This document shows, in pieces, positions 23,634 to 31,996 of a stretch of 64,000 bases of DNA. The stretch spans positions 1 through 64,000 of the forward strand of contig JAXLYI010000022.1 in NCBI GenBank assembly GCA_046351555.1, read 5' to 3'. The stretch comes from CAISKJ01 sp046351555. GTDB lineage: Bacteria; Myxococcota_A; Polyangia; Polyangiales; Ga0077539. Under the pieces are notes generated by a model. It saw only the letters and a list, made by a program, of their open reading frames with translations. It made no database searches and was not told where the DNA came from. The position numbers and the translations under genes were made by a program. Position 1 is the stretch's first letter; each line of letters begins with the position of its first letter.

Positions 23634-24016
23634 CAGGTCTCCGCGAGGCGGGCCGCGGCGTGCGCGGCGTCCACGACGAAGGCGAACGCCGCCCCGGTGG
23701 CGGTGACGCCGTCGACGGCGACGGTGAGCTCGGCCGACACCGCGACCTCCACCGAGGCGACGCGGTCGTCCGCCATGCAGACGGCGCGGACGCGGGCCGC
23801 GAAGGCGGCGCGGGACCCTGGGGTGACGCGCTTGGCCGCCTGGCCCGCGAGGCCGCCGCCGTAGCCCGGCGCGTACCAGAGCGCGCCCGGGTCGGTGAGC
23901 ACCTCGGCGCGGAGGTCGCGCGCGACGAGCTCGGGGCCCGACGTGAGGGCGAAGAGCGGGTCGAGGTCGCCGTCGGGCAGCGTCGCGAGGTCGACGCCCA
24001 GGTCGCTGTCAGGCAC
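23633..24016 (-). CDS. Phage baseplate wedge protein, Mu gp46/gpW-like
   Basis: A 127-residue protein starting MPDSDLGVDLATLPDGDLDPLF. The length, the acidic start, the central helices and DDRVASVEVAVSAE with C-terminal beta strands fit the gp46/gp25-type wedge proteins. It precedes baseplate J directly, as in Mu and P2. The conserved gp25 signature cannot be confirmed by eye. It overlaps the upstream small beta protein by eight bases. Confidence 0.65.
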   Translation of the reverse strand: MPDSDLGVDLATLPDGDLDPLFALTSGPELVARDLRAEVLTDPGALWYAPGYGGGLAGQAAKRVTPGSRAAFAARVRAVCMADDRVASVEVAVSAELTVAVDGVTATGAAFAFVVDAAHAAARLAET

Positions 24017-24269
24017 GGAGGATGGAGCTCCCGGTGATGGCGCCCGACAGGGCGAGCGAGACGGGGCCGGGCGCCAGCGTCGCCGCCCCGGTGAGGACGA
24101 GGCCCACCGACTGCGGCGGCCCGCTGGGGGGCGCGTAGGTGACCGTCAGCGTCGTCAGCCCGAGCGACGGGGTGTTGGCGGCGACGGCGAAGGTGAGGGA
24201 GCCGTTGCCCGTGGCGTCGTCGGTGCGGGCGACGCGCCGTTCGCTGGCGTTGACGAAGAGCGACGTCAC
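24009..24269 (-). CDS. Small beta-rich phage protein of the baseplate region
   Basis: An 86-residue protein starting at a GTG that overlaps the stop of the hub gene (GTGA at 24266-24269). It starts VTSLFVNASERRVARTDD and is made of beta strands (GSLTFAVAAN, LGLTTLTVTYA, SLALSGAITG). I do not recognise it. In this position Mu-like phages carry the spike (gp45) or its tip, so a spike-tip or accessory role is possible. Confidence 0.5.
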   Translation of the reverse strand: MTSLFVNASERRVARTDDATGNGSLTFAVAANTPSLGLTTLTVTYAPPSGPPQSVGLVLTGAATLAPGPVSLALSGAITGSSILRA

Positions 24270-25212
24270 CGACCCGAGCTCCCAAGGGTCGCCCTCGGCC
24301 GGCGGGGGTCGCCCTGCTCGTAGGTGAGCAAGGCGCGGGCGCCGGCGGGCACCTCGGCGCGCACGCCGGGGAGCCCGGCGCGGATGGGGACGCCGCGGCA
24401 CGGAGGCACGCGCGGGTCGTCGGGCAGAAGCTCGAGCGTCCCGTCGGCCGCCTGCGCCACGACGCGCGCGGCGTAGAGGGCCTGGTAGTCCACGCGCCGC
24501 CGCAGCGGGGCGAGCAGCCGTTCGAAGGCGTCGAGGAGCCGGCCCCGCTCGGCCGCCTCGGGCTCGGCCAGCACGACGGTGCGCAGGGCGTCCGCTCGCG
24601 CGGTGCTCCACGAACCCGACGCGCACGGTGAGGTCGGCGCGCGCCCGGAGCGACTGCCCGGGCAGGATGCCGAGGGTGTCGCCCGCCGAGCTCGAGGCGG
24701 CCGACCTCGGGCCGCCAGTCGACCACGTCGACGTCCGGCGCGTGCGCCGGCCAGGTCTCGCGGCCGACCCAGACGGACCCGTCGGGCAGCACGCGCCAGG
24801 CGCACCCGGCCGCGCGGGCGACGTCCGCCACCGCGGCCCCCGCCGGGCCCGCCAGGCGGTGCCAGAGGGGCGCCGCGTCGTTGAGCTCGACGCCGGGCGC
24901 CAGCGCCTCCCCCGCGGCCGCCAGCGCGTCGCGCAGCGCCAGCGCCAGCGTCCCGCCCCGCTGGGCCACCGCGGCCACCTCGCGCCGCAGCCCGCCGGCG
25001 CCGCCGACCACGCGGCCGCGCCAGCACCCGTCGACCACCGCGCCCGACGTCACGGTGCCGCGCAGGGTGAGCGCCCCGCCGATCTGGACGACGGCCGCCC
25101 CCGAGGGGGCGTCGTCGGTGTCGAGCTCGAGGTCGGCCGACCAGGCGCCCACGCGGGGCAGGAGCGCGGAGCACGCGGCCGCGCCGAGGCCGTTGAGGGT
25201 GACGTCGGTCAC
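24266..25212 (-). pseudogene. Baseplate hub/spike protein gene (gp44/gp45-like) with two apparent frameshifts
   Basis: The GTG at 25212 overlaps the stop upstream, and the natural end is 24266. Frame 1 runs VTDVTLNGLGAAACSALL to RPEVGRLELGG near 24690. Coding then continues one base further on as GDTLGILPGQSLRARADL to VGFVEH (about 24611-24689), and again one base on as ARADALRTVVLAEPEAAERG to the stop. Each break looks like one inserted base (GGCGGGCGAC and CACCGCGCGA). With both removed, the gene has 315 codons. The first part resembles a hub (WHRLAGPAGAAVADVARAAGC); the end resembles a gp45-like OB domain (IRAGLPGVRAEVPAG). Either the hub is dead, or the assembly has errors here. Confidence 0.65.
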
Positions 25213-25754
25213 GGTCGCCGCCTCGGGGCCGCGGTCGCCGCGGGCGCCGCCGGCCGCGGCTGCTCGATGCCGGTGAACGCGGTGCCGCGCTGCTCGATGG
25301 GCGTCGGCGCGGGCCGCGCGTTGAGGCCGCGGCGCGGCGGCGGCCGCCACTGGCGCGCCGTGAGGGTGAGTTCGAAGGTGCCGTGGTCCTTCGTCTCGGG
25401 GCCCTCCACCTCGTGCACGAAGATCACGTTCACGTCGTGGAACTGGAGGGCCGGGTGCGTGACGCCGACGGGCGCGTGGTTGCGCGCGGTCGCCTCGTTC
25501 GGGAACACCAGCTCCGTCAGCCGCTCCATCTCCTCGAGGTGGGCGGGCGTCCAGCCGACCAGCACGATCTTGAGCTCCGCGAGCTCCCGCCGCTTGATGC
25601 GCACGTGCGCGCCGTCGGAGCCGCCGCGCTTGGGGGTGTCGACCTTCCGCTTGCGCGCCGCGCCCTCCACGCGGGCGACGCCCGAGTACGGCACCTGCTC
25701 GAAGGCGATGCGGTCCCAGTCGTCGCCGTCGAAGGGGTAGGGGGCGACCATCAT
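25209..25754 (-). CDS. Phage DNA-circularisation/baseplate protein, gp43-like
   Basis: A 181-residue protein starting MMVAPYPFDGDDW (the first ATG overlaps the tape measure stop). The central part is beta-rich with a helix (ELAELKIVLVGWTPAHLEEMERLTELV), then HPALQFHDVNVIFVHEVEGPETKDHGTFEL. The C-terminus is Pro/Ala-rich and probably disordered. Its place between tape measure and hub is that of Mu gp43, the baseplate protein related to DNA circularisation N-termini. I did not see the full family signature, so this is mainly positional. A proline-rich end could hold the hub. Confidence 0.5.
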   Translation of the reverse strand: MMVAPYPFDGDDWDRIAFEQVPYSGVARVEGAARKRKVDTPKRGGSDGAHVRIKRRELAELKIVLVGWTPAHLEEMERLTELVFPNEATARNHAPVGVTHPALQFHDVNVIFVHEVEGPETKDHGTFELTLTARQWRPPPRRGLNARPAPTPIEQRGTAFTGIEQPRPAAPAATAAPRRRP

Positions 25755-27568
25755 CCCGCCGTCAGCGCCGCGCGCTCGAAGAGGTTGGCGAAGAGCTCCG
25801 TCAGCCGGCTCTCGGCGTCGTCCACGATGCCCTGGGCGTCGCGGCGGCCGTCGAGCACGAAGGTGACGTGGATCCCGCCGGCGGGGACGCCGGGGCCGCC
25901 GGCGGGCGCCGCGGGCGCGCCGCGGGGCGTGACGACCAGCGCCATCGCGCGCTCCACGTCGGCCTGGCCGGTGGCGAGGCCCGACGCCATGCCCTGCGCG
26001 GTGTGCAGGCCGATCTCCGCGAACACCCGCGACGGCGAGTGAATCCCGAGGACGCTGCGCACGCTGGCGGGGAGCTGGCGCGCGAGGCCCTCCACCTCGC
26101 CGATCAGCCGCGCCCACTCGGTGCGCAGCGTCGTGAGGAAGCCGTCGACCAGCGCGCCGGGCACGGTGGAGAACCACGTGGTCACGTCGTTCCACACCAG
26201 CCGCAGCGTCGCCGGCAGGTCGGTGAACACCTGCGTCCAGCCGGAGACCACGGTGGAAATGACCGCCCCGAGGACGCCGGCGCCGATGACGAACGCGCCG
26301 ACGAGGAAGCCCACCGCGCGCCCGAGGTCGCGCAGGACGGTGCCGCCCTCCTCGCCGTCGGTGGAGAGCTGCTGCAGGAGCTCGAGCGCCGGCCCCATCG
26401 CGCCCATGAAGCCCGACCCGAAGCCGTCGACGAAGTCGCGCACGCCCCGCACCACCGCCACGATGCCCGGCGTCATCTGCCGCAGGCCTTCAATCACGGT
26501 GTCGATGATCGAGGTGCCGGGCGTGCCGCGGAAGAGCGTGCCGAAGACGCCGTCGATGAGGGGCCGCAGGACGTTGATGGCCCGCTGGCCGCGCGGGGTG
26601 GACGCGTCGAGCGCGTTGGTGACGCTGTCGACGAAGGCGCGAAACTGGCTGAGCCCGGCGCCCTGGGCGAGCGAGCTCCGGCCCGTGCCGAAGCTCATCA
26701 GGAGGTTGTCCCAGGCGTTGGCGACGTTGCTGAGCGAGCCCACCAGCGTCTGCGACTGCGCGCGGGCGATGCCGCCGAGGCCGCCGCCGCTGCCCGCGTT
26801 CATCGTCGCGCCCGCCTGCCCGAGCGCGCTGTTGAGCATCGCCGCGGTCACCCGGCGGCCGCTGATCGCCTGCATGAGCTGGCGGCCGGCGTTGGCGCCC
26901 GGGGCGATGTTGAGCGCCTGCTGCAGGGCCGCCTGCAGCGGCTGCGCGATCGACGGCGCCGCCTCGCGGAGCTGGTTGAGCTCCTCCATCGTCAGCGCGC
27001 CGCGGGCCTGCACCTGGCCGAGGGCGAGGCTGAACCGCTGCATCGCGTCGGCGCCGTGCGTCGCGCCCACGTCGGTGAGCAGCCCGAGCATGGGCCGCAG
27101 CGCCGGGAGCGTGCGGAAGCCGGCCGACGCCAGCGACTGCATCGCCTCCACCACCTGGGTGGTGTCGAGCGGGGTTTGGTTGGCGACGGTGATCGCCTCG
27201 CGGAACGCCTGCTGGGCGGTCTCGGCGCTGCCGAGGGACGCCGCGAGGCTGGTCTCGGCCGACTGCTGGAACGCGGCCAGCCGCACGACGCTGGCGCCCA
27301 GCATCCCCGCGGCGGCGGCGCCGGCGGCGCCCACCGCCATGACCGGCGCCGCGACGCGGCCGATGCCCGAGAAGGCGTCGTTGAGCCCGCGCCGGAAGCC
27401 GGCGATCTGGCGCCGCGCCTGGCTCATCCACGACGCCTGGAAGCGCCCGCTGCCGTCGCGCCGCACCGCCGTCAGGGACGCGCGGAGCTGGCGCAGGGAC
27501 GCGACGGCCGCCCGGGCGGGGCGGCTGATGGCGTCGACGCCGCGGAAGATCCAGGAGAGCGTGGTCAT
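25751..27568 (-). CDS. Phage tail tape measure protein
   Basis: A 605-residue protein with the TIGR02675-type tape measure N-terminal domain: the stretch from about residue 60 to 230 includes NQTPLDTTQVVEAMQSLASAGF, RPMLGLLTDVGA and GALTMEELNQLREAAPSI. The protein has an Ala/Gly-rich hydrophobic segment at about 75-95 and a large hydrophobic region around 415-460. Predicted tail length is modest, consistent with a short contractile tail (about 90 nm by the usual residue-to-length rule). It is encoded directly after the frameshifted chaperone gene, as in most tailed phages. Confidence 0.88.
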   Translation of the reverse strand: MTTLSWIFRGVDAISRPARAAVASLRQLRASLTAVRRDGSGRFQASWMSQARRQIAGFRRGLNDAFSGIGRVAAPVMAVGAAGAAAAGMLGASVVRLAAFQQSAETSLAASLGSAETAQQAFREAITVANQTPLDTTQVVEAMQSLASAGFRTLPALRPMLGLLTDVGATHGADAMQRFSLALGQVQARGALTMEELNQLREAAPSIAQPLQAALQQALNIAPGANAGRQLMQAISGRRVTAAMLNSALGQAGATMNAGSGGGLGGIARAQSQTLVGSLSNVANAWDNLLMSFGTGRSSLAQGAGLSQFRAFVDSVTNALDASTPRGQRAINVLRPLIDGVFGTLFRGTPGTSIIDTVIEGLRQMTPGIVAVVRGVRDFVDGFGSGFMGAMGPALELLQQLSTDGEEGGTVLRDLGRAVGFLVGAFVIGAGVLGAVISTVVSGWTQVFTDLPATLRLVWNDVTTWFSTVPGALVDGFLTTLRTEWARLIGEVEGLARQLPASVRSVLGIHSPSRVFAEIGLHTAQGMASGLATGQADVERAMALVVTPRGAPAAPAGGPGVPAGGIHVTFVLDGRRDAQGIVDDAESRLTELFANLFERAALTAG

Positions 27569-28085
27569 CGGTTGCGCGCTCGGGTGAGGCCGCGGATCGC
27601 GGCGCGGAGGTAGACCAGGGCCTCACCGAGCACGAGGGCGCCGGCGCGGGCCTCGGGGGAGGCGCGCTCGGGGTCGTGCCCGGCGAAGGCGAGAAGGGAG
27701 TCGGCCAGCGCGCCCTCGTCCCCTCTCAGGGCTTCGCGGGCGAGCTCCCGGCTTTTCCCTCGACGATGCTCCGGCCGCTGCCGAAGGCCGCGAAGAGCCG
27801 CTCCCCGAACTGCCCCGCGATCGCGGGGTCTTCGTCGCGGAGGGCCTGGAAGGCGTCGGGGCCGGGGTGGACGCAGCACGAGTGCGCGAGCTGCTCGTGC
27901 GCCCGCGACATGCGCGCGGCGTCCTCCTGCACGATGGCGATGCCCAGCTCGCCCTTGCAGGCGCGCCATTCGTCGGCCGTGGGCCGCCGGAACACCCACG
28001 CGGAGCCGTCGGAGAGCTCGTAGTCGAAGGTGCCGCGGGGGTTGGCCTGGCGCAGGCGCTGGAGTTCTTCGGGGGAGATGGTCAC
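27565..28085 (-). CDS. Tail assembly chaperone, -1 frameshift extended form
   Basis: Same start as the short chaperone. At GGGAAAA (27753-27759, - strand) a -1 slip takes ribosomes from GAG GGA AAA into AGC CGG GAG CTC, giving SRELAREALRGDEGALADS and 53 extra residues up to 27565. The extension has no start codon of its own but a clear protein-like, helical composition (AGALVLGEALVYLRAAIRG). It ends four bases into the tape measure start. This matches the gpG/gpGT arrangement of lambda and Mu gp41-type genes. The frameshift is inferred, not observed. Confidence 0.6.
27726..28085 (-). CDS. Phage tail assembly chaperone (Mu gp41-like), 0-frame form
   Basis: A 119-residue protein starting at a GTG that overlaps the tube gene's stop. 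It starts VTISPEELQRLRQANPRGTF, has a beta hairpin DYELSDGSAWVFRRPTADEW, then helices with AHEQLAHSCCVHPGP, and ends PAKP. It is located between tail tube and tape measure, where chaperones bind the tape measure to start tube assembly. A fraction of ribosomes probably make the longer form by slipping at GGGAAAA. Homology is inferred from context; the fold is not certain. Confidence 0.65.
   Translation of the reverse strand: MTISPEELQRLRQANPRGTFDYELSDGSAWVFRRPTADEWRACKGELGIAIVQEDAARMSRAHEQLAHSCCVHPGPDAFQALRDEDPAIAGQFGERLFAAFGSGRSIVEGKAGSSPAKP
27753..27759 (-). promoter_or_regulatory. Slippery heptamer GGGAAAA for programmed -1 frameshift
   Basis: Read on the - strand, the codons GAG|GGA|AAA create G GGA AAA, a classical X XXY YYZ site, 25 bases before the 0-frame stop (27728-27726). 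The -1 frame is open for another 53 codons past it. It lies in the chaperone gene between tube and tape measure, where many tailed phages use this signal. Confidence 0.7.
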
Positions 28086-28534
28086 GCGGTCGCTCCGTTC
28101 TCGGCCTCGCCCGTCACCGGGCAGAGGCCGTCTTCGAACACGCGCTCGAAGATGAAGCTGAGCTCCTTCTCCAGCGCCTTGGGGCCCTCCTCCATGGAGA
28201 GCTTGTTGTCGGTGAAGCTGAGGTTGCGCAGCACCACGCGGTGCTGCGGCTGCCCCGCGAGGCTGTAGACGAGGACGAGCGTCCAGCGCGCGTTCATCCA
28301 GCCGCGGCGGGAGGTGATGGCGCGGTACGTCGCCATGTTGACGGTGATGGAGCCCTGCTGGTCGGTCATGCCGCCGTCCGAGGTCCCCAGCGGCACGCGC
28401 TTGTTGCCCTTCACGAGCTCGTGGTCGGCCTTGAAGCTGTACTCGAGCTTGTTGTAGCCCGAGAGCGGCGGGCCGCCCCCGAGCCGCAGCTCCGCGCTGT
28501 AGAAGTTGCACTCCGCTTTGTTGATGCTCGTCAT
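28082..28534 (-). CDS. Phage tail tube protein
   Basis: A 150-residue protein starting MTSINKAECNFYSAELRLGG. Beta strands dominate (EYSFKADHELVKGNKRVPLG, ITVNMATYRAITSRRG, WTLVLVYSLAGQPQHRVVLRNLSFT), ending with an acidic helix region. Size and position just after the sheath and before the chaperone fit the contractile-tail tube family (Mu gpM-like). It should stack as hexamer rings within the sheath. Located 3 bases after the sheath stop, giving nearly equal expression of the two. Confidence 0.75.
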   Translation of the reverse strand: MTSINKAECNFYSAELRLGGGPPLSGYNKLEYSFKADHELVKGNKRVPLGTSDGGMTDQQGSITVNMATYRAITSRRGWMNARWTLVLVYSLAGQPQHRVVLRNLSFTDNKLSMEEGPKALEKELSFIFERVFEDGLCPVTGEAENGATA

Positions 28535-28537
28535 GGA

Positions 28538-29980
28538 CTACTCCCGCGTGAACCCGAGGCTGAAGTCGATGTCGGTCGCGTAGCCGAAGGGCCGCACCTT
28601 GATCGCGCCGGGCAGCCGCCCCCCGGTGAGGTCCGCCGCGCGGTCGATCGTGAGGCTCGCGGACGAGCAGTAGGGCGCCATCACCGCGAGGAAGTCGCCG
28701 GTCATCTGGCCGTCCAGCGCCTCCGCGTCGCGCGCGTCGATGACGCCGCCGGCGGCCAGGCGCAGGCGCTCGGCCACGTACGCGGTGAGCAGGAGCTGGG
28801 CCTGCGTCGCCGCCTCCACGATCACGCGGGCGTTCATCACCGTGCGGAAGTCGCTGGACGGCAGGGCCATGGAGCGGTCGGTGGGGAAGTAGCCGTCCAC
28901 GCCGTGGTGGGTCTGGAGGCCCATCAGGCGCGCCGTGTCGAGGGCCTCGAGGAAGCGCAGGTCGTGGTGGAGCTTCTCCACGCCCGGGATCGCCCAGGAG
29001 CGGCCGTCCACGCGCGTCTGGCCGGGGTGCTCCGCGAGGCCGCGGAAGACCTCGTCCACGCGCGTCCGCATCCACGCGAGGCGCGGGCCGATCACGTACG
29101 CGCCGTTGCGCCGGAAGGTCCCCTTCGCGATGCGGTACTTCAGGTCGATGTGCGAGCAGCACACGTCCATGAAGAACTCCGCGTCGAAGAGGCCGAAGCC
29201 GGGCGACCCGCCCGCGAGGACGGTCATCCAGGTCGACACGCTCTCGCCGCTGTTCTGGTCGCGGGCCCCGAGGAGCGCGCGCCGGTAGACGCCGCTCGAC
29301 TCCAGGCCCTCCAGGTAGGTCTTGACGATCGCGGCGTGCACCGCGGTGCAGGGCTCGGCCACGTGGATGAACTCGTGGTCGACCACCCCGGCGGCCTTCA
29401 GCGCGTCGAGGGCCGCCGAGAGCCCGGTGGAGTCCCACGCGGGGCGCGTGGTGGTGAAGCGGTACACGTCGCCGGCGACGAAGGTGCCGTCCGCCCAGGT
29501 GACCTCCAGGGAGCCCTCGGGGAGGGAGAGGACGCCGCTGGTCGGGACGGCGAGCTCGTCGCCGTAGGTCACCCCGCCGTCGTACGAGACCTTCACCGCC
29601 GCCGCGGCGGCCGCGAGGCTGCCCCCGGCCCGCGTCACCTTCACGTACACGCTGTAGTCGTCGGCCGCCGTCTGGTCGGTCACCGTCATGGTGGCGGTGC
29701 CGGTGCCGTCCTGGGAGACCGACCCCGACGCGCCCGCGGTCGCCGTCGCCGCCTTGCAGGCGAGGACGGGCACGCCGGCCAGGTCGAGGTACAGGGCGAT
29801 CAGCTCGGTGAGGCGGCCGTAGCCGAACGCCGACACCGCGTCGGCCGAGGTGGCGATGAGCACAGGGGTGGCGGCGGTGCCTCCGCTCGAGCAGCCCACC
29901 ACCGCGGGGTAGCGGGTGGTGGTGCGCGTCGCGCGGAGCCCTCCGTCCTGGGTGCGGACGCGGACTTTGGCGATGGTCAT
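28538..29980 (-). CDS. Phage tail sheath protein (DUF2586-like)
   Basis: A 480-residue protein with start MTIAKVRVRTQDGG. The beginning (TTTRYPAVVGCSSGG, DAVSAFGYGRLTELIALYLDLAGVPVLACKA) resembles the nucleotide-like fold start of DUF2586 sheath proteins. Middle domains include a beta insertion (about 95-200) and VDHEFIHVAEPCTAVHAAIVKTYLE. The end has VAERLRLAAGGVIDARDAEAL and SLTIDRAADLTGGRLPG, as in contractile sheaths where the C-terminal strand joins the neighbour. It shows this phage has a contractile tail. The start overlaps the upstream stop. Confidence 0.8.
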   Translation of the reverse strand: MTIAKVRVRTQDGGLRATRTTTRYPAVVGCSSGGTAATPVLIATSADAVSAFGYGRLTELIALYLDLAGVPVLACKAATATAGASGSVSQDGTGTATMTVTDQTAADDYSVYVKVTRAGGSLAAAAAAVKVSYDGGVTYGDELAVPTSGVLSLPEGSLEVTWADGTFVAGDVYRFTTTRPAWDSTGLSAALDALKAAGVVDHEFIHVAEPCTAVHAAIVKTYLEGLESSGVYRRALLGARDQNSGESVSTWMTVLAGGSPGFGLFDAEFFMDVCCSHIDLKYRIAKGTFRRNGAYVIGPRLAWMRTRVDEVFRGLAEHPGQTRVDGRSWAIPGVEKLHHDLRFLEALDTARLMGLQTHHGVDGYFPTDRSMALPSSDFRTVMNARVIVEAATQAQLLLTAYVAERLRLAAGGVIDARDAEALDGQMTGDFLAVMAPYCSSASLTIDRAADLTGGRLPGAIKVRPFGYATDIDFSLGFTRE

Positions 29981-30480
29981 CAGGGGTCTCCGGGTTCGAT
30001 GGTGCCGTCGCCCGACGCGGCGGCGTTGTTGCGGTTGAGGCCGCCGCCGCCGACCACGACGGTCGGCGCGGGGCGCGAGGTGACGTGGCAGCCGAGCACC
30101 ACGCGCGCGAGGACGGCCTCCCCGGCCGTCGCCACGCCGACGGGCGCCTGGGTGTCGCCCTGGTACTCGTACTGGCCGGCGGCCACGTCCTCGAGCGCGC
30201 GCACCAGGGCCTCGCGCAGCGCGTCCACCTGGTCGGCGTCGGCGCCCCAGAGGCGCACCTCGTAGGACTGCCCCAGGCCGAGGAGCGCGCGATCGAACGA
30301 CCGCACCGCGTCGTGGCGCAGGGCCGCGCCGCGCGGGAGCGAGGACACGCGCCGCCACACCACCGAGGGCGGGGCCGCGTTCGCGTCGAGCTCCCGCTCC
30401 CCCTCGGCCCACGCGGTGCCGGGCACGTCGGCCACGACCAGCGCCATGGCCGCGGCCACCGCTTCCGTCAGCGAGCTCAC
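29980..30480 (-). CDS. Phage tail terminator-like protein
   Basis: A 166-residue protein starting at a GTG overlapping the previous stop (GTGA). The pattern SSLTEAVAAAMALVVADVPG, then VRSFDRALLGLGQSYEVRLWG, then QVDALREALVRALEDVAAGQYE looks like a small alpha/beta domain found in tail terminators (gp37-like or gpU-like). A Gly/Asn-rich C-terminal tail follows. It is placed directly before the sheath. The role is inferred from position and size; sequence identity to the Mu protein is not clear by eye. Confidence 0.5.
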   Translation of the reverse strand: MSSLTEAVAAAMALVVADVPGTAWAEGERELDANAAPPSVVWRRVSSLPRGAALRHDAVRSFDRALLGLGQSYEVRLWGADADQVDALREALVRALEDVAAGQYEYQGDTQAPVGVATAGEAVLARVVLGCHVTSRPAPTVVVGGGGLNRNNAAASGDGTIEPGDP

Positions 30481-30875
30481 GGCGCGGCCGCCTCGGTCGC
30501 CGCGCGGACGAACCGAGCCTCCACGGCGGGCGCCAGCGGCACCTCGGGGAGGAAGGCGCGCGCGGGGATGGTCGCGGTGCCGTCGTTCTGGAAGCCGCCG
30601 TAGGGCGGCAGCTCCACGCGCAGGGAGAGCCCGAAGAACACCGGCCGCACGGCCCGGGCGCGGAGCCGGCCCGACCGCACCAGTGGGCGGCCGCGGCCGT
30701 CGCGCAGGCGCCGCCAAGGGGTGCCCTCGGGCGTGCGGGCGCCGTCGAAGCACTCCCGCACCACCGCGGACAGCTCCGAGGCGATCGCGCCGACGGCGCG
30801 CCGGGGCAGGCGGCCGCCGCCGGCCACCTGGCGGATGGCGGCGTCCAGGCCCGCGAAGTCGCCGTCGACGCTCAC
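30477..30875 (-). CDS. Phage virion morphogenesis protein (gpG/gpS-like tail completion)
   Basis: A 132-residue protein starting at a GTG overlapping the previous stop. The signature motifs are visible: an N-terminal helix (DAAIRQVAGGGRL), the stretch FDGARTPEGTPWRRLRDG, the repeated RSGRLRARAVRPVF, and GFQNDGTATIPARAFLP, which strongly match Mu gpG/P2 gpS-type virion morphogenesis proteins. It acts in head-tail joining. It lies between the gp36-like connector and the tail terminator, as in Mu-like phages. Confidence 0.8.
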   Translation of the reverse strand: MSVDGDFAGLDAAIRQVAGGGRLPRRAVGAIASELSAVVRECFDGARTPEGTPWRRLRDGRGRPLVRSGRLRARAVRPVFFGLSLRVELPPYGGFQNDGTATIPARAFLPEVPLAPAVEARFVRAATEAAAP

Positions 30876-31291
30876 AGCCCGCGCCTCGGCCGGCTGATGA
30901 GGTGGGAGCGGCGCGACGGCCGCGCGGGCTCCACCGTCGAGTCCGCGTACCCCAGCACCGCCCCGCGGCCGTTGCCGAAGGCCTTCAGCCAGGCCACCGC
31001 CTTCTCGTAGCCGAGCAGGACGGCCTTGTCCGCGGGCTTGTCCGGGTCGAAGCCCCTGTGGCGCAGGAGCGTCCACGCGGCGATGTCGCACACCATCTGC
31101 GTGAGCTCGGTGCCCCACGTGAGGAGCGGGGGCGTGAAGCGGTTGGCGAGGTAGCCCCACGCGACCCCCGACGCGGCCCGGAGGTGCTCCAGGCGCGTCG
31201 CGTCGGGGATCGCCGCGAGGGTCTGCGACGCGACGCCGTGCGCCGCCAGGTCTGCGAGCGTCGCCAGCAGCTGGGGCGGCACGGCCGGCAC
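30872..31291 (-). CDS. Phage gp36-like head-completion protein (DUF1320)
   Basis: A 139-residue protein of mainly helical type. Residues 40-70 (AASGVAWGYLANRFTPPLL), CDIAAWTLLRHRGFDPDKPADKAVLLGYEKAVAWLKAFGNGRG fit the DUF1320/Mu gp36 family, which acts as a connector at the neck. The C-terminus is Arg-rich and variable. It follows the capsid-region protein by 2 bases and overlaps the virion morphogenesis gene by four, in the same order as Mu. Confidence 0.82.
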   Translation of the reverse strand: MPAVPPQLLATLADLAAHGVASQTLAAIPDATRLEHLRAASGVAWGYLANRFTPPLLTWGTELTQMVCDIAAWTLLRHRGFDPDKPADKAVLLGYEKAVAWLKAFGNGRGAVLGYADSTVEPARPSRRSHLISRPRRGL

Positions 31292-31293
31292 GG

Positions 31294-31953
31294 TCAGGCC
31301 CCGGGGTTGCGCAGGAGGTGGGCGACGAAGCGCGCGCGGCCCGCGCCGGCGGTGAACGCCGACGTGATGCGGTTGAACACCACGGTGTCGGCCGCCTTGA
31401 GCAGCACGCCCGACGCGGTGTCGGCGCCGATGGTCCCGAGCTTCACGCCGGCGGTGAGCGTCGCGGCCACGTCGCCGCCCGAGCCGCCGAGGAGGTCGCC
31501 GGCGGTGTTGTGGGGCGACGGGCCCGCGAGGCCGATCGAGCTCGAGGAGCCGCCGGTGAACGCCGTGTCGACGTCCCAGTAGCCGCGGCCGAGGATGAGC
31601 CGCGCGCCCACCGGCACCGTGAACAGCACCGCCAGGTCGGCCGTGCCGAACGCGACGTCGAGCACCAGGTCGATGGTGCCCGGCACGCGGAGCCAGCGGC
31701 CGGTGCCGTAGGTGGGGGTGAGGACGAGGTTCTGCGAGGCGTCGGCCGCCGTGCTGGTGCGGTGGAACGACCAGCGCGACCCGTCCTCGTCCACCAGCAC
31801 CTCGTTGCCGTGGACGCGCGCCGCGTCGGCCGCGGCGAGGGCGATCAGGGCGGCCTTGGTGGCGATCGACGCGGGGGTGCGGTTGACGGTCCCGCCGGAG
31901 GCGGAGGTGGCGAGGCGCGGACGGCCGTCGCCGTCGTACGTGGGGAGCGGCAT
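31294..31953 (-). CDS. Phage head-region protein, possible decoration or fibre protein
   Basis: A 219-residue protein. Residues 30-80 contain short helices (ALIALAAADAARVHGNEVLVDED) and SRWSFHRTSTA. The rest is a beta-rich region with repeated Gly/Thr/Ser (VLDVAFGTADLAVLFTVPVG, FTAGAGRARFVAHLLRN). No family recognised. The spot after the major capsid gene is where minor head or decoration proteins are encoded. A hairpin between it and the capsid gene (31997-32021) could reduce its expression relative to the capsid. Confidence 0.4.
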   Translation of the reverse strand: MPLPTYDGDGRPRLATSASGGTVNRTPASIATKAALIALAAADAARVHGNEVLVDEDGSRWSFHRTSTAADASQNLVLTPTYGTGRWLRVPGTIDLVLDVAFGTADLAVLFTVPVGARLILGRGYWDVDTAFTGGSSSSIGLAGPSPHNTAGDLLGGSGGDVAATLTAGVKLGTIGADTASGVLLKAADTVVFNRITSAFTAGAGRARFVAHLLRNPGA

Positions 31954-31996
31954 GTTGGACCTTCGTGGGTGAGCGGTTGCGGGTGGCGTGGGTGGT

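Noticed and set aside
27565..27725. A separate small gene upstream of the tape measure
   Set aside because: No usable start codon exists in that frame after the chaperone's slippery site; a -1 frameshift explains it better.
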